NCBI RefSeq assembly: GCF_947623445.1
Contig: NC_135246.1
Location: 1,118,501-1,182,500, forward strand
DNA: 64,000 nt
Reading direction: 5' to 3'
Origin: Clavelina lepadiformis
Lineage: Eukaryota > Chordata > Ascidiacea > Aplousobranchia > Clavelinidae
The translations under genes were made by a program, and so were the position numbers. Position 1 is the stretch's first letter. Each line of letters opens with the position of its first letter. This document shows positions 12,691 through 23,899 of the stretch, piece after piece. The notes beneath the pieces are model-generated. The model did no database searches and was not told the origin of the DNA. It worked only from the letters and a program-made list of their open reading frames with translations.

Positions 12691-12975
12691 CAAAGCGGAG
12701 GGAAGCCCGGACCAGGTTTTATTTCTTGTTTCTATGGCTGTGAAAATAAGTGGCTTCGTTGGAGATGCATCAGGCAAATTTTAGCTTTGTTTTTTTAATC
12801 CCAAGATCAACTAGCTAAATTACCCAAACCCACAGAATAATCAAGGCATAGTGCATATATACTTGCCAAATCCTTCGAGGCAACTTTTGCGCAGAGCAAA
12901 AAAAGGGAAAAAATCAAAAAACTCTTTCACACACTACGAAGGAAAGCATGAGACAGTTAAAGGTTGAATTATTGA

Positions 12976-13568
12976 CATAATTGATTTTAAGACACAGTAA
13001 TAACGGCCACATTTTCATAAACAATGAAAAGATATGTAAAATGATGCGATTGCATTGGGACAACGATAAATATTGCATTAGGTACTGGGTAGATTGCATG
13101 ATGGTTGGCCTGATACTAAGCACCCAACAAACAGTCTTATTAGGCTTGAGCAGCAGTCTAGGTTATGCACCTGTTTTCCCGTTCGTTCTTTGTGAGCTTT
13201 GTTCTTTTTGCACTTTGTTATAACAAGATGAGCGTCAAATGTTTCACTCCCAGCAGTCAATTGTGGCAAAAAAACGAATGGAGCCGATGCATAGAATCAA
13301 CAAATCTGATAAATCTGGCCACACAAACAAGTAGTCACAAGATGCTGATTAGGTTGCTTTCACGTCTATCTGAGAAGCCATTTTTCCCGTTCAAAACGAA
13401 CACATCCTGGGCAGACTGTTTGCACATAGTGTCGAGTGCGCAGCTTGGAAGCAACGGGAAGGAAACTGGAGTCGAGTGCTGCAACGTAGAAGGAAGGGGT
13501 TTAAACTGGTGTAAGGAGGAATTTTCTCATAAGGTTATTTTGTCCATGAGTCAGTCCTAGAGCGACTT
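12976..13568. other. Intergenic, upstream of SLC18 copy 3
   Basis: A 131-codon open frame (13165-13560) with a hydrophobic start crosses this region. Its 3' part shows weak nucleotide similarity to the non-coding upstream flanks of copies 1 and 2 (for example GTCGAGTGCGCAG...GGAAGC), so I read it as promoter-region sequence, not a gene. Confidence 0.4.
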
Positions 13569-13605
13569 TTGATTGAAAAGCTCGTTTTATTGTGAGCTTC
13601 GTTAA
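13569..13605 (+). promoter_or_regulatory. Conserved upstream element, SLC18 copy 3
   Basis: TTGATTGAAAAGCTC, spacer, TGTGAGCTTCGTTAA, 287-323 bp upstream of the ATG. The surrounding sequence is much more diverged from copies 1 and 2, so this block stands out as constrained. Confidence 0.5.
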
Positions 13606-13864
13606 CTCTACTTTGCAATAAGAAGGACGAGGTGAGCTAACTTCGAATAATCTAAAAACAATTGTAAAGAGATGTTTTGTTTGCGCATTTATTTGAGATC
13701 CAACGTCAAAGCCTAAAAACAGCATAAAACTAGCAAACAAATATGATCCGTAATTTCTTTGCTTTGGAGGTACAGTTGAATTTATCGTTTATTTTATCAA
13801 TGGTTATCCTACGGTAAGTCCCGTACGCGTGAAACGCAGTGTTGAGTAACTACAACTACACATT

Positions 13865-13891
13865 AACGTTGTTTTCAGCTGGAAAAGGAAA
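13865..13891 (+). promoter_or_regulatory. 5' UTR splice acceptor (cis or spliced-leader)
   Basis: The string GTTGTTTTCAG followed by CTGGAAAA sits just before the start codon and is conserved at the same place in copies 1 (around 5309-5320) and 2 (around 11226-11237), although the sequence between acceptor and ATG has changed length and frame. That pattern fits a 5' UTR acceptor, not coding sequence. In tunicates such sites often receive a trans-spliced leader; which applies cannot be told from DNA. Confidence 0.5.
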
Positions 13892-16451
13892 ATGAATCTT
13901 TTACAACAAATGCAAAGTTCGAAAATATTAGCTGTGGTTATCGTGGCTTCCATTGTCTTCCTCGACTACACACTCACAGGAGCGATAGGTGAGAGCTAGT
14001 TTTGAGAGCCCTGGTCAATTCAATCCTGATTGAATCTAAAATTGACCCAGTGGCCTATTTGTCTAAGTACTTTGAACCCGGTCAGATATATTGGGACTGA
14101 ATTGGGTTAAATTGTGATAAATGGAGTTGAATTGAGTAGAAAAGAATTAAGTTCACGACCGGTTTTACGTTGGCCGCTTTAAAGCTTAATTTTCTCTCTG
14201 CAGTTCCAATCGTTCCAACCTTGTTATGGAAAATACATTTAAGGTCCCAATTAGACCTGAAGGAAAGCAGCCATTTAGATACGTCGACAAACGCCACTTC
14301 CGAAGCAACGACTGTAAATATGACTCTAATTTCACCAACAGCCGCGGCACAAAATCTCCAAGATGCAGAAAAAGTTTATCTTGCAACGCAAGGTGTAAAA
14401 ATCGCAGCAATATTTGCCGCCAAAACTGTAACGGAAATGATCACCGATCTGTTCGTCGGTCCATTGATTGACAGGATCGGACACAGCGTTCCTATGTTTG
14501 CTGGGGCAGTGTTTCTCTGTACAGCTGCAATAGGTTTGTTTTGTTGCGTTGCATTTTACTGACGTCGTGATTTTCTTGTCTGTGCTTACAGGTTTTGCAT
14601 TGGGGCAGTCTTACGCTGTTCTATTGGTATCCCCCGCGGTACAAGGCATAGGCTCTGCTTGTAATACGGCGGCCGGGATGACAATGCTGGCTAGGACCTT
14701 TCCTGAGGAGGAGCAGAGGGGGAAAATCATTGGAATAACCTTCGGCATGTTAGGTGTCGGCTCAGCATGTAAGTGCTGTGTTAAATATGTTTGTTATCAT
14801 AGCCTACAACTCTAGATAAAGTAAATTTCAATAACTTATTCTAACAAAGTTGGACCACCTTACGGGAGCGTAATGACCGCTTTTACTGGTAAAGAAGCCA
14901 CTTTTTTTCTTCTTGCCGGGTTGATAGCTTTGTTTGGAATCTTGCAGTTATTTTACAATTGTCTAAAGATCGAACGAATTGAACAAGTAAGTTTGAAAGA
15001 TGATCATTTCTACGCAATTACTTTACACTTTGATTTCTATGGTGTCATGAATTAAACTACGACAGGATGAGAAGCCAAAAAACATGTGGATATTATTAAA
15101 AGACATCGACATTCTGATTTATCTGGGAGTTATTTTCATGGGGTCTGTCATTTTGGGTGCGTTGAATGGCACATTTACAACCTGGTTAATCGAGCGTTTT
15201 CATCCTCACAACTGGGAACTAGGTAAGTCTACGAACATGATTAAGTGTGCCCGTCATATCATGTATTTCATTATGAACTTGTTTTTAGGCTTGGCTTTCT
15301 TGCCATTGTTTGGTCTTTTTGGTCTGGCGTCAAACATGATTAATTTTACCCCATTAAAACGCTGGCCGATAGCTGTCGCGGTTTTGGGCTCAGTTATATT
15401 TTGCATTGGGCTTGTTGCGCTTCCATTTACACCAAGGTAAGGCAAAAGTACACGTAATCTTAATGATAATAGATTTGTTAACAGCACTGTTAACAGTTCT
15501 GTCACGTTAGTCACTTATTAAATTTCCCTGTGGGTTAAACTGCTTGTTTAGCTGCTGAGAAAAAAATTTGACTTTATTCGCTTTTTTTTAATCGTTTTCA
15601 TCTCGTAGCAAAACGCAATGAATGTTTTTTAAACATTAAAAAAAAAAAAACTTAAATCAACTTCACTTATGCGAGTTGTGCGTAGGTTAATAGCGTCTTA
15701 AGCGTCTTTACCACCAGCATATCATACGTCAAGTAAACCACGTGCGGAAACATATTTCCATCTTGCAGCTTTGTTTCCACAATTGGTCCAACCTTGGTGA
15801 TAGGTTTGGGAATCGGTCTGGTTACCGGAAGCATTTACCCAGACTTGGCTGTGTTGAGTGAGACCAGACACGACTCTGATTACGGAAATGTTTACGCCTT
15901 GGCCGACATTGCCATTATGGTTGGCTTTTTTGTTGGTAAGTACAGTTACGTTGTGTGACTGAGACGCCGGGCAAACATGTATAAGCGACCATTTTTCACA
16001 GGGCCGCTAATTGGCGCGGGAATTGTTCATGCTTTAAATTTTTCTTGGATGATGTGGATTTTAGCGATTGTTAGTATTGTTTACGCTTTGGCGTTAGCTG
16101 TTCGCTTTTACGTGACGAAGAAAAAAACAACACAAGTTGAGGAAACTCAAGTGAGTCATTTTATCAGCTTTCGTGGAGATGTGTGACTCGCGTTGAAAAC
16201 TTTGCATGAGCTTAAAACACTAATATAATGTTTATGTAAAAAAGAAACTGGTGTGACTTGTAATTTTATGAAGTAAGGTTACATAAACGCAATAATGACG
16301 TAACTATGCTAGAAACCTAACTATATCCTTAATATTTCCGAGACAAGGAATCACCTTAATTCCGTTACTTAACCATTTTTCACATATTTTTTAGCAATTG
16401 CTCGACGACCCGATCAATAATGAAAACAACGACGAAAAAGAAGTTTCCTGA
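13892..16451 (+). CDS. Vesicular amine transporter-like protein, copy 3 (SLC18A family)
   Basis: Third SLC18-type gene, inverted relative to the tandem pair; predicted 472 residues. Exons: 13892-13988, 14204-14533, 14592-14768, 14850-14986, 15066-15222, 15289-15436, 15769-15935, 16002-16150, 16395-16451. Exons 1-8 have exactly the same lengths and phases as in copies 1 and 2; only the last exon is longer. Features seen are FLDY in TM1 (Asp25), lumenal NAT and NMT sites, GPLIDRIGHS/PMFAG, EEQRGKIIG after TM4, SIYPDLAVLSE and YALADIA in TM10 (Asp395), and an acidic Asn-rich tail. Exon 4 is almost identical to the other copies while exons 2, 3 and 6 are clearly diverged. The gene is convergent with SELENOF. 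An acceptor after 13878 lies 13 bases before the ATG. Confidence 0.9.
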
Positions 16452-16805
16452 AGGAAGAAATTTTGTTTGCAACTTCCAAACCACCTCGCTTCAGCTTTGC
16501 CTGTTATTTCGACTGCATCCGACGTTTTTTGCAATTTCCTTGATTTTTGATAAAATAATACAGGCATAACAAATAAGCATTGTGGACTTAAGATGACCAA
16601 AATGTAATGTACTGCATAACTGTTTATTTAGGTTCCACAGTGATTGCACCCACAGAATTGCACTCACACAGAATTGCATACGTTCGGAGTTTCGAACTGC
16701 AAGAAACAAATACTGTAATATATAAGGAAACACGTTACGTACGTGCGATAGATAACAGTTAAATGAATTAGGAAAACGTGGCTAGCCTAACAGGTAAGTT
16801 ACACG

Positions 16806-16862
16806 CATAGATATAGTATAAACACTGTATCGTTTATAAATCGTGTTTATGCTATATCTATG
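16806..16862. mobile_element. Short fold-back element flanked by GTTACAC
   Basis: Two 20-base arms (CATAGATATAG...ATAAACAC and its complement) with one mismatch enclose a 17-base loop. GTTACAC lies within a base of each end, like a target-site duplication. It sits between the convergent SLC18 copy 3 and SELENOF genes. A MITE-like foldback or an RNA hairpin are both possible. The rest of 16452-17418 shows no gene. Confidence 0.5.
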
Positions 16863-17418
16863 GTTACACAGCAACAGAATCGTTCCATCACCTACTATTG
16901 TTCGAATAAATGTTAGAATTCATAACTTGCCCTTGGCACTTCTCGGTGGGGAGACAGGATGGACATTAAACAAATTCCATTATAGTTTTCTGCTTCGGTG
17001 TTAATATTTCTTTTTTATTTCGAAAACTTGGAGGAGCAAATGCTGCCTCTGTATTCAGGCACTAAAACCCTAGGTACACCCCTGATTACGTGTGGATGTA
17101 ATTTCGTATTGGTTTAATCCCTTGTGCGAGCAATTACGTTGCATGCAATGCCGTGGCCGACGTTTAAAACCAGTTTCAGTGTCCAGCAATAGGTTTAACT
17201 GACCAGCGACAGACTTATGGCCAAGATACCGAGCCCCAGAAAGACTTGAGTTATACCATTGGCTTTCAGCTATCTCCAAAGAATTTAAGCCGTTTCAGAG
17301 CAAACACATTGACTGAAACCGAATTAAAATATTGATACAATTTTATTCACATACTGAAATCTTTCCACCATTGACGCTTATTTTCACGTACAATGCGTTC
17401 TTGGTAGTTTCCGGGTCG

Positions 17419-17486
17419 ACCGCCAACAAACATCAGAAACTTCACACCGAGACGGTTTCCAGAAATTTCTTCATTGAGCTGGCAGC
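17419..17486 (-). promoter_or_regulatory. SECIS element of SELENOF (3' UTR)
   Basis: Read on the minus strand: helix I arms GCTGCCAGC and GTTGGCGGT pair over 9 positions with wobbles; the quartet has ATGA on the 5' side (17474-17471) and TGAT on the 3' side (17435-17432); helix II arms GAAATTTC and GAAGTTTC pair over 8 positions; then an unpaired AAA (17458-17456) and a small hairpin CCG-TCT-CGG, giving a type II-like apex. It lies about 190 bp downstream of the SELENOF stop codon. SECIS elements direct Sec insertion at UGA through SECISBP2 and EEFSEC. I folded this by eye. Confidence 0.88.
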
Positions 17487-17679
17487 AAGAGCATTTCAAT
17501 ACTCGGGAAAATTCACCTTTGACCTTTCCCCCAAAAGGTCAGTAGGAGAGCAACTAATGAACTGCATTGTTTTCAAATAATGGAGATATTTCACAACTAA
17601 ATAACAGACGCACGAGAGTAATACGTAGAATACATGATATGACATTGAAATCAAATATTGCAGAGCTTTGTGCAGATTT

Positions 17680-19562
17680 TTATCGGACCAGTTTCTCATT
17701 GAGGAACTCCTCGACGCTGTCGGTGTTCCACTTGCTGATGCTCAGAGTCTCTTGGACATCTTTATTCTCATCCAGGAGTTTGATTACCGGCTCCGCTCCA
17801 CGGATATACTGAATATTGAGACAAGTTGAAATCATAACCTGCGGCGGAATTAACTTTACATGATTTTAAAACAACCGACCTTAACATGTAGGTTTGAAAA
17901 AGTTCTGGATTTATCTCCTTTCACGAACGCTGTAACCGACATAAAAAAAACAGCTTAATGGGATAAAAGTAAAACACATCCACATTTAACCCAACTTGCT
18001 TGCAAACCATTTACACTTTTATCCAATCGATCTTGACAGCTTGATGGTTAGCGATAGATAGATAGCCTATTATTACTCAGTGATGGGATTTTATCAGTAT
18101 GTGTGATGAATCCAACAGTAACTTTGTTCCCAATTTCAATTGAGTTGTTCACAATATGTCATGGCAAACTGGAAGTCTGCAACGCTTATTTTGTCAATTA
18201 TGTTAGCCTGCTATATGTAGAACTACCGGCTGCAAGACATTGATGAAGGAAAGAGCCGAATTCAAACTGAAGTGAAAACGCATTGCTAAATGTTCACAGT
18301 TATTTGTGGGAGTTTTCTAAATATGTTGTAACTATGCGACATAAATTCTTTAATCTTGAACAATGCTGTTTGCAATAAATTTAAATTTCTTCTGTTTCAG
18401 GTAGATATTTTAATTTACAAAATATGTTAAGTTAAACGAATAATAATGCATGACCGATGATGTACAAAAAATATGCACTGTAGCGGTAGCTGTTGCCTTA
18501 TCATGCATGTGAATATCAAGATTTACGGTGGTTTGCTGTGAGGTCACCACACAATTTGTCAATTGCTGATGTCAAAGCCAATTATAAATCTAATTTCTAA
18601 GTGACAATTCCGACATCATAAATTGTTCAATCCCATCACCGTTGTAGCTTCTAAGTGGTTATTTTCATCCTACCTTGGACTTGGGGGTAGCGTCCAATTT
18701 TTCATCCGCAAACTTCTAATCGAGCAAAAGGAAATTTCTAAACACCAGAAAAAAGATGAGCCCACAACCAGTAGTGACTTGTTATGATATAACAGTGGAA
18801 GACAGAATGACATTGTGTCAATAAATGTACACTACAGAGATAACATAAAACTGGTCTAACACACCAACTCTACATGCCCTTTATTACGTGTTTAAGGCCC
18901 TAAAAGGTTGTGAAAGGAAAGTTAAATCATCATTTTGCAGTTTACATACATTCTGGGACAACGTAGAAACTTCCACCAATCTAATGCAAACACAAGCTAA
19001 CTCACACCGTGACTATTGGATGCCGCCATGACAATATACCTTTGATTTGAGGGTATCTTGGTAGCACTCATACACAAACTTCCAATATAGCATAATGCCA
19101 CTGTCAAGTAAACCGACAATCAGACTTGCATTGAAAATGTTTTGCTTAAATTTTAATTTCTCACACAATTAACGTGCGATAGAATCCTAGTACATTGGTA
19201 ATATAATTTAAGTTGTTTTAAATTGGAAAAAGAGATTTTACTATTTTAGTCCAGACATCAGTTATGCTGCTATAAGTTTCATTGTATTCCTGATATTTAA
19301 AACGCTCCGCCAAAGTGAGCTAATGAGGGCTTTATTGTATATTACATACATATCAATATAGAATTAATCTGTTAATTAATCTGCCACATACTTTGGTGCC
19401 GTCTTCTTCAGCTTCTGTCTGACAACATTGCAGACAATCACCCTGCAAAGACGTCAGATTGAACTGTGGCAAGAGATCACATGATCCACACATCAACTGC
19501 GACCCAAAGCCAAGTTCGGAACATTCCTGTGTGCTCAATTGTCCTCTGACATCAGAATGAAC
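17680..19562 (-). CDS. SELENOF: Selenoprotein F (15 kDa selenoprotein), 5' end missing
   Basis: ER-lumenal thioredoxin-like selenoprotein that in vertebrates binds UGGT and acts in glycoprotein folding quality control. Exons, minus strand: 19562-19392 (Cys-rich UGGT-binding region, STQECSELGFGSQLMCGSCD...), 18737-18674 (redox exon ending LEVCGUKIGRYPQVQ, Sec encoded by TGA at 18704-18702), 17929-17880 (AFVKGDKSRTFSNLHVK), 17808-17680 (YIRGAEPVIKLLDE... KWNTDSVEEFLNEKL, stop TAA). Phases 0-0-1-0 match the family. The CGU motif of vertebrate SELENOF is kept, and a SECIS follows in the 3' UTR. The exon with the start codon and signal peptide should lie above 19580 on this strand and was not recognised. 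A second UGA-bearing exon (19100-19040) lies between the first two listed exons. Confidence 0.93.
18078..18641. mobile_element. Possible hAT-type MITE in SELENOF intron
   Basis: The ends CAGTGATGGGATT and CAATCCCATCACCG form an imperfect terminal inverted repeat around 564 bp. The flanking octamers TTATTACT and TTGTAGCT agree at five of eight positions. No coding capacity. Tentative. Confidence 0.35.
19040..19100 (-). other. Duplicated selenocysteine exon of SELENOF (exon 3b)
   Basis: A 61-nt block preceded by TTGACAG and followed by GTATAT reads WHYAILEVCVUVLPRYPQIK in phase 0 with exit phase 1, exactly the phases of the main Sec exon (18737-18674, 64 nt). The TGA (19070-19068) aligns with the Sec codon; the redox motif is CVU instead of CGU. 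Nucleotide similarity to the main exon is plain across both UGA codons and donors. Because both exons enter in phase 0 and leave in phase 1, including both would break the frame, so they could only be used alternatively. It could be a mutually exclusive exon or a decaying duplicate; the changed KIG to VLP after Sec leans slightly toward decay. Confidence 0.75.
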
Positions 19563-20189
19563 CTGAATTAATGTAATCACTAATCAGGCATAATTATTAC
19601 GGCAAAATACAGTAACACAAACCAAATGCTTTGAACGAATTACAGAGATGTGACAAGGTTTAACCTAAGGGTAGTTCAATAACAAATGTAAAATCATGAA
19701 ACAATAAATGCATATATTCAATATATAACTAGGCCTTTAAGCTAAACATTAACAAATAAAACACATTAGATAAAAAACCTCTAATCAAGAAACACCTTAA
19801 ACAGAAACCATAAGCGAGGAGCAGAAAAAAAACATCTATATGACATATATTGCTCAATGTCCAAACCTGGAATGACCAAACAATAACATACAAACATCAC
19901 AAAAGAGTATTAAAAGTGTGACAAGTGTGTATAAAAGTGTGACAAGTGTGTATAACACTCGACATAGTAAAGGCATAACCTTTGTATTAATTAAGAAAGG
20001 CTGATTATCAAAGACGGAAGTTCAACAATGAATTTGGTGCATAAATTACTTTGTTATTCAACATAATCAAGATGTAGTATGCCTGATTTGTCAAAGTACT
20101 ATAGCAGTAATGAAAGATATGAAAGACAATGTTAAGCGCCACTAACATTTCAAACCATTCTGCTAAGTATGATTGAGGGTCAATTCCGA
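19563..20189. other. Upstream SELENOF intron or flank, no exon recognised
   Basis: AT-rich. It contains a short two-unit repeat of GTGTGACAAGTGTGTATAAAA around 19913-19955. I could not find the SELENOF signal-peptide exon here. Confidence 0.4.
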
Positions 20190-21290
20190 ATTGATATAAT
20201 ACAGAAGTTGAAAAAGTCTTTGAGAAAACAGCAAGAGTTATAACAGAAACGGAGCTTTAAGATATCTGAAGCAATTGCAGAAGAAAGAAAGCCTTACAGT
20301 GATGGTGACTTCATAAGAATTGTTTAGAGATGTTTGCCGAAAATACGAGTCTGGAGAAGAAATATCTAGCAGAGCAACCAAGTCTTTCTTGTTTTACAGT
20401 AGCTCGCTGAATAGATGACCTTTAGGAAAATATTGAAGTTTCTCTGAAGGAGAGAAAAAGCAAATGATAATGATAATGCTCCGCTTATAGTATCGCTTTA
20501 GACGAACTTGAGCGAACTTCAGCGATACTGCTCAGCTGGTTGTTTTCATTAGAGGAGTAACAGATAATTTTGACATAATTGAAGAATTTTTGGATATGGC
20601 AAGTATGAAATCAACAACTTGTCGAGATATTTGCGAGGAGCTCATAAAATTGATGAAAAAGTATGAAATAGATCCTTCGAAGTTAGTTGGTAGTTAGTTA
20701 GCCACCGACGGAGCGCCATCAATGATAGGGAAAAATAATGGATTTGTTAAAAGATTCTTGGATGTTATTCAAACTCAAGATGTTTTAGTGAGGCATCCAG
20801 CCATTGCATGAACCATCAAGAAAACTTGTGTTCAAAAGTACTGGACTTTGGTGAAGTCATGAAAAATGTTGTAACGTGTGTAAATTACATTCGAGCGCTG
20901 GGATTGAATCATCGGCAGTTTAGTCGTTTCTGGAAGCGCTTGACTCTTATCTTGACTCTTTACTCCTGGATGTAAATTATTTTTGTGCAGTTAGATGCAC
21001 TTTAAAGAGATTCTGGAATCTCATGGAGGATATTCAGACTTTTATGGAAAATAAAGATCAAGATGTTTCCTTTCTCAAAAATTGTCAATGGTTGAACAAT
21101 TTTGCTTTTTTAACTGACATCACTCAGCATCCGATCTGAATGTGGAGTCACCAAGTAAGAAATCAAGGAAGTCATACGATCAAGCTAAACCCAGCTCTTT
21201 CAGCTATTAAAGACGGCGAAATGTCCATTCAAAGGGCCTCAGTGGCTTTCAATACGCAAAGCATAATGACTCACTTTTTATTTTGCATCA
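20190..21290 (+). mobile_element. Dead hAT-superfamily transposase
   Basis: Fragments in several frames resemble the hAT transposases related to ZBED5, SCAND3 and GTF2IRD2: EAIAEERKPYSDGDFI (20270-20318), AQLVVFIRGVTDNFDIIEEF (from about 20532), LSKLVG-like followed by ATDGAPSMIGKNNGFVKRF (about 20704-20760), then HQENLC and NFAFLTDIT (about 21098-21122). The frame is interrupted by many stops (for example TAG between the GS and LATDGAP blocks) and shifts, so no functional transposase is made. Terminal repeats were not identified. It lies upstream of the recognised SELENOF exons, possibly inside its first intron. Confidence 0.75.
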
Positions 21291-23470
21291 CATCGTAAGA
21301 ATACGATAATCGTTACGGTTAAGTTACGCCTATAGGATATGCGAGGTATACTAAAAACGTTTTAAAACTTGGCCCGTCCATTGTATAAATGCCAAAGTAA
21401 AAACGTAATTATTCGCAAATCAATGAATAAACACAGTTTACTATGCATTGCTCATAACTCCAGTGTTCTTCTTTAGTCTTGTACAGAACAAACTGCAGTA
21501 CGGTTAAAGGCTAAATTCTTCATAAAAATACGTCCGCAAAAGCAGGGACAAGCGGACGCATTTATGGGGATGTCTGGCCGCATTTCAAAGGAGTGTCCAG
21601 AGTAACCCGGAAAAAGTAGTCTTGGAAGAAATAGTTTTGCTCCGTTTTCGCGTCAGTTGAAATTAATATAAAATTATAGTAAAAAAGTAAATTAAATTCT
21701 GCACAATATGGTGAAAACATTTTTTCTCTAGCCCTAGGCAAATGCATTTAATATGAGCTTTAAATCGCAAAGAAAAAATGTGGCCGCAATACCGCCATTA
21801 GACCCTAGAACAGGCCTGGCCAACCCGCGGCTCTTTGCCCGGTATTATGCGGCTCTTTCGTTCATATTCTATTTGTTTTTTAGCTTGTACAGTATAAATG
21901 ACTTGTAAATTTCTGTCATTTTCATGTTGGTGTGTAACATTTACAAAAAACGTAGTTGAACAAAGGTGTGTATGTGAGTGAGGAAGAGACGGGGTGATAT
22001 TCATGTGTGTCAAATCCTTGACATGTATTTTCCCTATTTTCCACAATGGTTTACATTATTACAAGCTAGCAATATAATCCACAAATTAACGTCCTACCAG
22101 GCCAAAGAGCATCAGCTGAAGTAACCTTCCAATGACATTTGACCCCACTTTGGAAGGCATTTTAACCTCAGGCCCCATTGCCCGATGAAGATATGTTCAA
22201 CAGTTCGGCAACTTATTATTACTTATCACTGAAATTTGATTATACGTTAAATTATATGTTAAAGCACCAAGTAAACATGATAAAAAGGATTTTGTGGCCT
22301 AATGTGAAGAATAAGAAATAATCAGTACCCGATAGACTCCATTTCGCAAGTTTTTCCGAAGGGTACAAAAAATTCTTGTTAAAAGCAATTTAATAAAGTG
22401 TATCTGATGATTCTTACTCATACGACAGTTCACTAACGTACCACCGTCCTTTTACAGAAGAAAAATTGATTTTCCCTTTCCAGCCCCAGCTGCATTAGCA
22501 CATGGGGTGGGAAACAACAAACAGTATTTAACCTATATACCAGCAGACTACCAGTAAGTTCGACTACCTTCAACTACCAGTAAGTTGTAAAGGCAAAGCT
22601 ATAGGTACCGGCAGGCATTAGCCTATGAAGAAGTAGGTCTACCAGTAGGCTATTATTCCAGAATTCAAGATGCTCACAGCCCCGACTGGCGTTAGCGCAC
22701 CTGTCGATTGCAAAGTAGGCTAATGCCGAATGCCGATTGCAAGTAAGCTACTACAATCTTAAAACCAGTAGGCTATACTTTGGTACCAGCAGAGCAAGGC
22801 TTAGGGCTTAAGGCAAAAATGTCTTTGCTAACGTGTCCCGTTGATAGACATCTTATATAAAATATCATTACCATGGGGAAACTTCCCTAACTCGAATTTA
22901 GTATACCTGAAAAGCAGCTGAACTGGTTCTGAAAGCGCATTAATAATTAATAAAAATACACGGAAAACAATATTTCTAACTCGATGCTCACTCTCCCCTA
23001 AACATTTCATCTAATTTTATTATGTGGCCAACTCTAAAGATGTTTGTTGCACCATTTTCCGTGAAGATAAAAACATATCTAAATGATTAATAAACAAGCA
23101 ATATCGGGTATAAACAATATCGTATAATATACAATATAACAATATACAATAACATAATAATATACATACATACATAACATACATAACATACATAACATAC
23201 ATAACAATATAATATACATATCAATATCGACGATAACAACCCAAATCAAATCACGGTCAATTCAGTTCATCAAGTTCAAGTTCATCAAGTCAAGCACAAG
23301 TTTGAATTGTAATGTCAATGTAAGTTCACCAACGCGATATCCCTTTGTGGTGGTAGTCGTAATAAGCTATACTATATGAGCAAAGTGATTCTGCACTTTA
23401 CACGTTAAACCCTTCGCAAAGAACATTGTAAGAAGAGATCAACCCGTAAACATGTCGCGTTAGCTTCTTG
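21291..23470. other. Repeat-rich gene desert
   Basis: No gene recognised. Near 21811 the string CAGGCCTGGCCAACCCGCGG with CTCTTTGCC resembles the end of a hAT non-autonomous element, but no matching right end was found. At 22540-22800 the words ACCAGTAAGTT and ACCAGTAGGCTA recur irregularly. Confidence 0.4.
23172..23206. repeat. 9-bp minisatellite (ATAACATAC)
   Basis: About four units of ATAACATAC within a longer ACATACAT/ATAT-rich tract (about 23100-23225). Confidence 0.8.
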
Positions 23471-23474
23471 ATTT

Positions 23475-23899
<425 letters not shown>

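Larger units (their letters stand above)
6778..12975. repeat. Segmental duplication unit 2
   Basis: Second unit of the tandem duplication, about 350 bp longer than unit 1. The main differences are an extra segment near 12345-12690, absent from unit 1; loss or non-gain of the TGAT microsatellite of unit 1 (about 8950 here); and an added exon-like segment at about 9700-9830. The homology ends near 12975, shortly before the third, inverted SLC18 gene. Confidence 0.9.

Noticed and set aside
13165-13560. 131-codon open frame with a hydrophobic start
   Set aside because: Its 3' part resembles the non-coding upstream flanks of the other SLC18 copies, no family motif is present, and it ends just before the conserved upstream element.
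14186-14410. Antisense open frames over SLC18 exon 2
   Set aside because: Shadows of the real exons; the sense strand carries the family motifs and splice sites.
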